Shown here piece after piece: positions 24,134 to 34,500 of a stretch of DNA of 64,000 nt (position 1 is its first letter; every line of letters begins with the position of its first letter). This stretch comes from Melanocharis versteri (Eukaryota; Chordata; Aves; Passeriformes; Melanocharitidae): the NCBI GenBank assembly GCA_013397845.1, contig VZTG01009144.1:1021122-1085121 (forward strand), written 5' to 3'. The notes beneath the pieces were generated by a model. It did no database searches and was not told where the DNA came from. It saw nothing but the letters and a program-made list of their open reading frames with translations. The position numbers and the translations under genes are program-made.

Positions 24134-24220
24134 GGAACGCGGGGCACTCAGGGCCTTGGGAACAGCAGCCATCCCGGTGACTAAGAAGGAAGGCAAATGG
24201 AGAAGCAGCCTGAGCTCCCA
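24134..24220 (+). pseudogene. relic Kazal second-half exon
   Basis: A good acceptor (CTTCCTCAG) leads into E-R-G, then about 11 extra codons, then V-T-K-K-E-G-K-W-R-S. Intact exons read V-A-K-K-H-D-G-R-C at that place. The sixth Cys is therefore Trp, one residue is missing and there is an insertion. No donor follows. It pairs naturally with the first half at 23605. Confidence 0.6.
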
Positions 24221-27200
24221 TTGCTCTCTGTGGCAGCATCCCAAACAGTGTCAGCCGGATGCTGAGCAGGCAGCGCACGATTGGACGTAAGTGATGCATA
24301 TACCTTCTGTTGACATTTTATTTGGCAGTGATTTAACACAAGCTTTCTAATATTGCTGTTCTCCACAGGCTGCATTCCAAAGTAGGAAGAGAAGGATGGC
24401 AAAATGATGCAAAATACGAGACAAGTAGCAGAAATATTTCTTTGCTATGGAAGCGTTCACAAACAACCTCCACTGACAGCAGTAGGAAAGCACAGAATAA
24501 CCTGTTTCAACACCAGAAAAGGAGGCACACAAAGCCTTTGCAGAGATCAATGCATTCAGTTCTCCTCAGATAAGAATGTTTTGTCAGATTGCAAATGGGG
24601 CAGTGTCCAAACCAGGGGATGTAGGGGCCCTATGATCACATATAATAGAGCAGTTGTCATGCATGCATAACATATTAAGTAAACAACTGGGTTACTTTTC
24701 TACTGCAATAGTTTGGAGAGGGTAGAATTCCTGCTGTCTACCTCAGTTTTACTGTAAAACTTTAAAATCCCGTAATTTGGCATCACGTTCCTTTCTGTCA
24801 GCACCAACTGTGCTTCACCCATGTCCAGATGCAAAGAATCAGCCAGTGGTCTCATTAAAGCTCAGCTCTGCAGAATAAATGAAATTGTTGCCCTTTCTTT
24901 TGATGTTAATGATGAGGATGTGTTCAGTGGTTATGATGCTAATAGTCCTTCAGCTACAGAAATTCTTCCCATCCAGTTCAGCCTCTCCCAGCCAAGTGTT
25001 CAAGCTGTAGCACCATGATATATCCTGCCTCTCACCCTCTCCTCCCTGCTGTTCCCACCAGGAAGAGCAGTGAATTTTCATTCTTAGCCTATTGCACCTC
25101 TCTCTCGTTGCTGCTTTATTTACAACATCAGTCTTAAAAACCAAACCCTCGTTCATCCCATATCCCAGGGGTTCCTGGTTTTATTCCCGTACATGAAACC
25201 AAGAACCTTCACTTGTCTTTTCCAAAACATTGTTCCTCATATGCATTTTTGCTGGTTTGTGGGTTGATAAGGTGAGACCTGGGAGCATGTTTTTGTTTGG
25301 TGCTCTGCATCATCTCCTCCTGTGGTTTCACATGGAAAAAAAGCTTTCCCTGGGGATGTGATACCCTGATTTTTCTTGGGGCAGAGTGATGCCTGCAGGT
25401 AACAGTGGCACTCCTGGCTGCTTCCTCCCATATGGGATTTGTATGTCAGGGGGATGTACTCCTGAAATGTTTATCTAACTTTAACCCCCTCTTTACAATA
25501 ATTCCTCTGCTACATGTGTATAAACTTCTTCATCCCTGGTTCCCCCGAGCTGGGCAGAGCCTCAACTCACCCTGTCCTGAGCTTGCATGAAGCAAATCCC
25601 AGATCTGGGCTGGTAGTTACAGACTTATGGATGATTGCAGACCTGGTGCTGGTCCAAAAGCCCCGAATCCAAGGCTTTGGCCATTTACCCAGGGAAATTC
25701 TCCTGTGGTTAACTACTGCTCCGTGTAGAGCTTAGAAAACTCCGCTCCTTCTGGGCTCTGATCAAGAGCATGAAAGGAAACTGTAACTCATGTACAGCCA
25801 GACCCGCCCAAATCCCCAAATTGTGTGTTACTTACCAAGAGGAAAGAGATGTAAACGTTGAAGGTTAATTACCCTCTTGTCAAGCACACTTTGTGATCTA
25901 TAGACATATCTGTCAATCTTACAAAACAGAACTGAGGGCAGTGAGCACTGAAGGCATGTCCCCATGATAAATTAATGAGACCTGGCAGCTCGCTGTGAAG
26001 AGATGATCCCTGTGCTTCATGTGAGACAATAACCTGGCTCCCCAGCCAGCCCGGGCACAGATTTTGTGCTGCAGTCACATCCGGGATGGTTATCCCTCTG
26101 TAAACAAACTCTGCAATGCAGCTGTCCAGGGATCAAACCATCTTCCTCGAGGCCTTCACTTTCCTCTCTGCTGCTCAACGTGCAGCAAGTGCTCATCCCA
26201 ACCACACTCGATCACTTTTCCCAGCCCTGCCTGTCAGTTAAAATGTCTTACTTCTGCCTCTCAGCCTCTCTCGGCAGTGACACTCCTCAGTGGGTCACGG
26301 AGCTGCCTGAAATCCGAGGGACACAGCCACAGTCCCCCTGCTGTGTGCTATTCTGGTGATGGGAGTGCTGCTGGATGACTGGTAGTTTGAAAATGTGCTC
26401 AACTATTCCCCTGGTTTATATAACCTCAAAGCAATTTGCTCTCATAGCTGAACATGCTTATTCGTTCTATTTTAACTGTGCATTGAGCTATAAATAATGT
26501 CTCTGCAGATAAGAATCTATTGAATTTTATTTTTTTTTTCTACCTTTGGAAGATTTTCTCCTGAAGGAGACTTTCCCAGCCCTAGCAGTGAAGTTGCCTG
26601 GTTGACTTTGTCCTGCCAGGCAGCCACGAATGGTGTCAATCCCAGGTCAGCTGCCACTTCCCCGCAGCCACCTCCTCGTTGTTCCTGCTTGGGCTGTGGC
26701 AAAGATGAGACGAGTGCTCAGTGATGCAGAGCTGAGATCACTGAAGTGTTAGGGAAACTGATTAAACCAATGATTTCCTGTTCCTCTGATCAGCTGCAGG
26801 TTAATACTCTGTGTTACCTCCAGCCCACCTGCCCTGCAGGGCGTTCACTTCAAAGAGCAATGACCCGGGTCGGTGTCCAGCCAAATTGTGTTGGTTGCTG
26901 CCTCCTTTTTCTGATGTTCATTGTAGCATTTTCCTGCCTCCTCGTGAGTAACTCCTGCCTTCTGCAGCGGAGCCCTGACCTGACATCCTTGTCACCCAGA
27001 AACTTCTCAGGAAGCTCAGCACGAGCTGGGGAGGCGAGGGATGGAGATGTGTCCTCAGAGCTGCTGCTGCTGCTGAGACCCACGTCTGGCCTGGGCTGCA
27101 GCACAGCAGGGAAGTGGAAAATGTTTTGGAAGCTGATTTTCTGTGGTGCAGATATCTTTTCTGGAAATTCAAATACTGATGGTCCTCTAGGGAAAGGTTG

Positions 27201-27539
27201 TGGAGGCAAAGTGCTGGGCTCCTGCAGAAGTGAGGAGACTTCAAAATCGTTCAGAGCTAATAATGTCCTAAAATTTGGATGGTTTAGTGTGTGGTTTTGT
27301 TTTAACAATGATTACAATCCACTCTTTCTCTTGCATGTGTTACTGGTCATGCCCTGTAAAAACATTCTGGGAGCTCTTTGTAGAGCTTACCTGTGACCCT
27401 TTAGTAAAGGCTGTAGGAAAATTCTGAGAAGACTCTACTGGGTCATAGAGAAATATTATGTTTTTTTTATTAATAACAACTATTTATAGGAGAGAGAATT
27501 ATATAAGTACAATATAAATAAAATAACTCAGGTTGTAAG
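24221..27539. other. intergenic, nothing recognised
   Basis: I found no Kazal exon, signal exon or nameable repeat. The frame at 26746-27396 (216 codons, + strand) shows no family resemblance and no exon context, and is probably chance. Confidence 0.35.
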
Positions 27540-27975
27540 AGCTCTCCAGAGGTCTCTGGCTCAAACCCTGCTCAAAGCAAGGCCAGAGTCAAAGGCAGAT
27601 CAGGGTGCCCAAGGCCTTTCTTGTTCAGCTGGGTCCTCAATAGCACTGAGGAAGGACGTGCATGGCCTCTCTACTTTCTGTGCTTGATCATCCTCCTGGC
27701 AAGGAATAATTCCTCACATTCATTCAGAGTTTAATCCTCTTGCCACACAGCTTAGAGAAGACTCTGGCTCTGCCTTATCTAAAACCCCATCAGGGAGCTG
27801 CAGATAGCAATGTGATCCCAGCAGCCATCTATTCTCCAGGATGAAGAAGCCCAGCTCCCCCAGCTTTCCTGGAATGCCCTGTGCCCCTGCCCCTGGGCAG
27901 CCTGCCTGCCTCTGCTGGACTCGTTCCCACGTGTCAACATCTGCCCTTGTAGCGGGGCCAAACACATTTAATTCA
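27540..27975 (-). repeat. CR1 LINE internal fragment, reverse
   Basis: Motifs of reverse-strand CR1: TATTCTCCAGGATGAAGAAG followed by CCCAGCTCCCCCAGC, and GCCTCTGCTGGACTCGTTCC. Upstream text (CAGGGTGCCCAAGGCCTT) also fits. Boundaries are approximate. Confidence 0.6.
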
Positions 27976-28553
27976 TTGCATAAGTAATGTGAAACCATGT
28001 TAGCCTTCACCTGCAGGGTACAAAGTTCTGCACATGGTCCTGTTAGCTCAGGGAAACATCCACCGACACTACCTGGATCGAGTTCTATTTAAAAAGTTCA
28101 TAAACACATGGATAAGTTTTGATAGCGAGATGTTTTAATCGTATCAGTGACTTTGTTTGCTTTATTGTTCAGTTCAAATGAGGCCTTTGGGCACTGGGCA
28201 AGAGGCAGAGCTTCCATTTGTGCTGTATGGGCTTCTCCGGGCCATGTGGCTCAGTGCAAATAGTTACTGGCCACACTGTGGCCAAAAAGAAAGCCAGAGA
28301 CGAAAACTGCAGCCTGAATTGTGTTTAGCAGGCATTTTGGAGTGATTACAGGCATTTTCATTGAAGAGCTGCAACTAATCGGTATTTCCCAATTTTACAG
28401 CAGTTATTTGTTAATTAAATAATGTGACAAACCCCAGGAGTGTTTAGAAAAGTGTATTAAATGACTTGCCATTCATTTATCAATGTGTTATTTATGCTGA
28501 GAAGTTGCATATCCACTAAGAAAATTCTCCAACCTCGGTTTTGATTCTTTCAG

Positions 28554-28622
28554 GGAATATGAAATCGATACTGAGAAAAACCCCAAGCTGTAATGGGAAA
28601 TGTAAAACAAGAAATTACATGA
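28554..28622 (+). pseudogene. relic Kazal second-half exon (ovomucoid-like) with stop
   Basis: The acceptor CTTTCAG is followed by GGAATATGAAATCGAT, resembling the start of ovomucoid exon 4 (AGAATATGGAACCAAT). Read in the normal phase it hits TAA at 28591. A few bases later, in another frame, AATGGGAAATGTAAA gives N-G-K-C-K, matching the D-G-E-C-K of ovomucoid. A consensus GTAAGT donor remains at 28623. It looks like a frame-shifted second half of an ovomucoid-type domain. No first half was found nearby. Confidence 0.5.
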
Positions 28623-28749
28623 GTAAGTGAGGGAGGAGGATGTATAATGGCCAAATCCTGCCCTGGTGTCAGCACACAGACCTTGTGGTGCTCGGGACCA
28701 TAACAGGCAGCACCTTGAGGTGTGGCATTGCCTTTGCTTACCTGCAGAT

Positions 28750-29100
28750 TATGGAATCGTAGAAATTTTTGGGTTGGAAGACACCTTAAAGATAATTTTG
28801 GTCCAACCCCTCTGCCATAGGCAGGGACATCTTCCACTCTCCCAGGGTGCTCCAAGCCCCATCCAGCCTGGCCTTGGACACTTCCAGGGATGGGGCAGCC
28901 ACAGCTTCTCTGGGCAACTGTGCCAGGGCCTCACATTAAAGAATTTCTTCCTAATATTTAATCTAAACCAACCCTCTTTCTGCTTGAAGCCTTTCCATTC
29001 CCCCTTGTCCTATCAGTCCATGCTCTTGTCCAAAGTCCATCTCCAGCTCTCTAGCAGGATCTCTGCCCTTGTGCTGGCTGCTGCACACAGAGGATTTTCC
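28750..29100 (-). repeat. CR1 LINE 3' region, reverse
   Basis: Reverse-strand CR1: GGTTGGAAGACACCTTAAAG, GGTCCAACCCCTCTGCCATA, CACTTCCAGGGATGGGGCAG, and TTTCTTCCTAATATTTAATC. This is the longest and best preserved CR1 piece in the window. Confidence 0.9.
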
Positions 29101-31491
29101 TTTAGCCAAATGGTCATCAGCCATATGCTGCATCTGACTTTGAGGATTAGAAGACCATAATGAAGTGGATTACAGCAGATCAGTGGCAGGATTGCAGACC
29201 AAATCCTCTTTCTAACTGTTCTCCCAGGGGTAGCTGAGGACTGAGCAACCTGTCCTGCAGCATCAGCTTAGCCAGCTGTGGGATTTTTCCACACTGTTAC
29301 CAGAGGCGAGATAATCTGGAGCTGTAACCCTGGGTGGGGAGGCTGTGGATGCTGAATAGCTGCAGGCTGTGCAAGTGTCTGAAACCTGGGGATTTCTGGG
29401 TGTCACTTTTGTAGTTTGCTTGGGGAGGGTACCTGAGTGGCTCAGGTGTTCCCCAGTCACCACTGAATTGTTGCAGACTTGAGTCTCCCTGAAGTGTCTG
29501 TAGGTCAGAGGGAGAAGGAAAGGATCTGCTGGATGCCAGATGGGCATTGTGGTGGTCAGAGAAAATCTGGGCTGCCTGGGGCCAGTGCCAGACCCAGTGC
29601 TGAGCCCAGCAGTTGAAGTGGAAAATTTTTCTCTGGTGTAACTCGTGCTGGACTTTGGCAGGAAGGTGCTCTCCACCCCTGAGGAGAGGCTGGTCCTGCA
29701 CAAAGGACAGCACTGTCCAGGGCAGGGAGCAGCATGCGGGCACCAGGCAGGAGGAAACCTGTCAAAAGCTGCCAGGTTGGGGCTGGGAAGGCTGGTGAGG
29801 ATGGTTTGGAGAGGTCTTGGCTGGAGGAGGCAGTGGCAAAGTTTGTATTTAACCCAGAAAGATTTACCCCCCTCCAACCCTGCAGAGCCTGCACAGGTAA
29901 AAGCAGCAGCTGTGACATTTGGGGAGCAGCTTCAGGAACTCTTGCACATGCTCAGGGAAAAGTGTTTGGCTTCCAGAGATGCTATTCACAAGACACATCA
30001 GGGCAATATATCCTGAAGATGTGCCAGATCTGTCTGAAATATTCATGCATGCTCCCTGTAATTTATAGAAACAATCACAGCAGCATAATTATTTCAATGC
30101 TTCTGCCTGTGAAGAATCTCATCTCTTGGAGGTAAAAATGTGACCTGCATATCCACAGAGCCATGCTGTGGCCTTCTGAGCGTGCCAGGAGAGGTGATTC
30201 CATGCACTGTCCAATATATCTATTTAAGGATCAAAATACACCCTTTAGACTACCGTGGTGGATCAGACTGCAGCACATTTGCTTGGGGTGAATTTCAATG
30301 ATTTCAGATGAATTTCACTTGTTTAATGGGTGGTGCCTTGTTCATTAAAGGCAGCACCTGTAAAGTACGTTTTGCTCTGCAGCTCCCACGGTTCTGGAGT
30401 CTACCCCAAGCACAATGCTTAGCTCCCACGACCCCCCAAAAACCCCCAAGTATTCTTGCCATTTTGAACCCGTGAAAGGGGTGAGAAACAGGTTACAGGC
30501 AGAGCCCACTCCTGCAAAATTACAGCTACTAAAACAGCAGAGGTGCAGACCTGCTCCTAGGCAGGAGCAATTTGGAGATGGCACAAAGGCTGGTGGTGCG
30601 AGACAGACAGGGAAATGGGGACAGATTCTATATTTTAAGTATCATTTTCTAAAATATCTGCAAGAGGAAAGGACCTACTGTACTTTCAGGCGTAGCTGGT
30701 TCAATGTAAATAGGTTCTCAAACCTTCAGTGTCTTTTGTTCTTCAGATGGCTTGGCGGAACACTCTGAATCTGTGTGTTTGACTGGGACTGGGTCTGTAA
30801 ATAAGTGCTCCCTGTTGCTAAGGTTCGAGTGACATTTTTAGTGGCATTTGACAGATTTTTAACCTGCTTTCAAGTCTTCTACTGAGCTCTTCTATACCCA
30901 GGCAGTGAAACTGTCAAGAAGCTTTAGCTTTAATCAAACTGGTGCTAAATACCTCTGGATTCACAGGTTAGATGCAGTCCTGCCAGACTTGCCTGAAAAA
31001 GCTTAACTGGTGCTGCTGATGGCACAGCCACACCTGACCTGTGCTTGTACCTAGAGGTGATTATCTCGGAATTTGGGGGGAAAAACCCACCCCAAAACAG
31101 AAAGGAAAGCAGAGATTCAGCCTGGTCTGCAGACAGGGTGGTACTGCATCCTGCCTAGGCTGCTCCCTGATGGGAGATGTTGCTCTGCAAGAGAAAAATG
31201 AAGAATCAGCTGTTTACACCCCTCAATATTCTGTGCTCCTTACATTTCCACTAGAATCCCAAAGAGGTTTCTTTTGTCCAAAAGGCTGTTTGTTTGCTTT
31301 TGGCCACTCAGAACTTGTGATACTTGTCTTGATCTATTAACCAGGTGTCCAGCCAAAATCAATTGCCTAGCAGACGCAGACCATTACCTGAAAAGTCAAG
31401 ACCTCCATAAATATTCCCGGCCTCATTGTGCTGGTGACAGATTCTGCAGGTTGTTTTATGTTACAGTTGAACAGTTTAGACATTGCATTTG
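29101..31491. other. intergenic, upstream of ovomucoid
   Basis: No exon recognised. Reverse-strand open frames around 29263-29918 overlap one another in different frames and lack any family signature. The last few hundred bases form the ovomucoid promoter region, but apart from the TATA box I can name no factor site. Confidence 0.4.
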
Positions 31492-31500
31492 TATATATTT
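31492..31500 (+). promoter_or_regulatory. TATA box of ovomucoid
   Basis: TATATATTT lies 83 bases before the ATG at 31575, the same distance as in ovoinhibitor. Confidence 0.65.
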
Positions 31501-31574
31501 GCAGGCAGCCCTGGAGGGACCATCTCGTGAGCAGAGTGGGAGCAGGCAGCCTGCAGACTCCAGACACCTCCACC

Positions 31575-34500
31575 ATGACCACGGCAGGGCTTTTGGTGCT
31601 CCTCTCCTTCGCGCTTTGCTGCGTCCCAGGTGAGTGCCTCCCCAGGTGTCTGAGTCCTGGCTGTCTTTAAAAGCATAAGAGAGACTTCAAAGAGAAAAAA
31701 AAATCTCCTTCAGAGGGCTGTGCTGCCTCGGTTGGCATCGTGCATGTTGCAGGAGTGTATTTCAGGACAGTCCTCAGTGGCTCGCTGCTGTAGCTGGTTG
31801 TTTGTCATAAATATAAGTAACAGCAAGTGGAGTTCTGTGCTGGCGATTCAGTGCTGTTGCACTTTGTGCACTGATGTTCTCACACCATTACACTGCTTAG
31901 GCTTGTACAGTTACGGGAAATGGATGAATACTTGAAATAAGGCCATAAGAAGGGGGTCAGATCTCTAGTAACTCGTAAGGAAAATATTGTAATGGCACGA
32001 GCAAGTTCTTTGGAAGACCCTGGCAAATTTCCTGCAATGCTCTTTCTGCTAATGGAACAAGAGATGAAAACAAGCCAGAGTCTGATGTTCTCACTGCATA
32101 TTCACAACTGAAATTACGCAGCCAAAGAAATTTTTTTCACGCTCTTTAAAATGCTTCTTTAAAATGCCTATTTCTGACAACAGATGCTGTATGTATTTGC
32201 TTATCCTGTAGGTGACTATTTGCATTTGTCTGTGTTGATTCAGGTGTATTTTCAGATATGTAACAGCAGTGCTTTAGGGTCAAAGCGGATATGTAAAAAG
32301 ATAAGGAAGGGAAAGCTCTTCTGTTTTCAATTAATAAGTCTACCTATCTCAGAAAAAAAAAAGAACAAAGCTATTCAAAAAGGTGTTTCATCACAGCCAG
32401 CAATAAGCAATGTTATTATCCTTATCAACATAGAGAAAAAAATTTATACATAGTGTATTTAGTTCAAAAAACAATCACTGGAAATCATTCAGCTTGGTCC
32501 TGTGCACAGGAATTTTACATCCATATTTCCAGCTTTAATTGAGGACTTGTCATATTGGCTTTTGTTCATACCTTCTGCCTCTCTTTTCTTTTCCAGATAC
32601 TGCCTTTGGGATTGAGGTAAGTAGAAGATTTCTTTCTGTCACTTTTCTCAAGTGTGTGGCTTGGTAAAGACTTCAACAAAGGAATGGGAAAAACCTCCAG
32701 CCTGTAGATGCTCAGCTGTTTTTCACCTATTGTGACACTTGGGTCATTGTAATCAGATCCTACAGTGCAAAACATTAAATTATACTGCTCTTGGCTCTAC
32801 ATCTACGCTGTATGTTAATAATGTTTTAGTGGTAATGATACAAAGTTTTTGGATTAATTGATTCTTCAGCAACTTTAGACTGGTTTAAGCTTTAAGCTGG
32901 AAATACATAACTGGTTCTAAACTGTAGCAATATACTCTGGTACCAGAACCTACCTGAGAACAACCTACTGAAAGACTAAAACACTCTGAGCTGCTCCAGC
33001 TTCCACACACTAGGTCATTAGTCTTGGTCCTCTGAAAAAACCACAATAAGTGTATTAAGAATGAAAAAGTAAAAACAGAAGTGCACTGGAGGGGCCTCAA
33101 GAATAGAAGAACTAGGGACAATGGAGAGCCTTCATAAAATGATGCCAAGTGAACATGAGAGACCACCGCTGGTTTATCCCATCCATGTGGCTGCACGGTT
33201 ATAGCTCTTCCCTCCTCCTCCTCCTCTTCTCCTGCTGTGTGGGGGACATCTCTGCAGGAAGGATTCACCAGTTACCAGATGGACCCACTGCAGAAGTTTG
33301 TGCTGTGACAGTGAGAACTGGTTGTACCTGGTCAGTGTCCCACACGAAATGAGAGCTGTGAATGTCACAGGCCTTCTCACCCTGTTGCTGTGATTCCTCT
33401 GGCAGGTGGACTGCAGTACATACCCCAACACCACGAATGAGGAGGGCAAAGAGGTGCTGGTCTGCAGCGAGGCCGTCAGCCCCATCTGCGGCTCCGACGG
33501 AGTCACCTACGGCAACGAGTGCCTGCTCTGTGCCTACAACGTGTGAGTACAGCGTGGGGACAGCGTGGGGACAGCGTGGGGACCTCAGGCAGCACTGCTC
33601 AGAGCTCCTGGCAGCACCACTGCTCACCAATCAGTGATCTGTCACATGCCACCTTTGTCAATTCTTCAAAATGAGCTTGGCTATCACAGCACAGCGCCCA
33701 GGCAGCGCTTTAGTCACCGTGTCTCTCTTTTGCTCGTGTGATTTATTCAGGTTTTTTCTTCTCCGTCTCAAGGATCAGCCAGGTGACGGCTCTGAGAGCA
33801 CATCTCATCACAGCAAAAGGATGGAGATGCTCTGCTCAGAGCTGCCCAAAATGGTCCTAAAGCTTACCAGGGTTTTACATCCCTGCCAGCCACTCAGCTT
33901 GTTAGGGAGGGTGGCACTACCTTCTCAAAAAAATGTGTTAAAAAGCTTGGCTGAGAAAGAGTCAATTGTCCCTTGTATTAATTCTAGCACCTAGAATGCA
34001 GCAAGACATCTTTGCTGAACTTCCTAACCTTTGTCTTTCCCTCTGCAGAGAATATGGAACCAATGTCAGCAAAGACTACGATGGAGAATGCAAGGAAGTT
34101 GCCCCTGTAAGTTAAACCAAGGGCAAAACAGGGGGTGTGTCCTGCTTCTGGGCGGCCAAAGGCGCTTATCTAAATAATTCAAACCCTGAACAAGAGCACA
34201 GATGAGCTGTCAGAATCCTGCACTGGTCATCTCCAAGTGAGCTGCCGTCATGGTGACCCAGAGAAAAGCTTTTCTCCCGCTGTGGTGGTGTCCTGCGTGG
34301 CCAGGCAGACACGCTCACCACATCTGCTCGTGTGCTGTGAGCGAGGCCTTCACCAGGGCTTTGTTTGTTCCCTCTCCAGGTGGATTGCAGCAGGTACCCC
34401 AACACAACCAGCGAGGAGGGCAAAGTGGTGCTGCTGTGCAACAAAGACCTCAACCCCGTCTGCGGCACCGACTGGGTCACCTACGACAACGAGTGCCTGC

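Noticed and set aside
26746..27396. Open frame of 216 codons on the + strand with a hydrophobic stretch
   Set aside because: No family resemblance, overlapped by long frames on the other strand, no exon signals.
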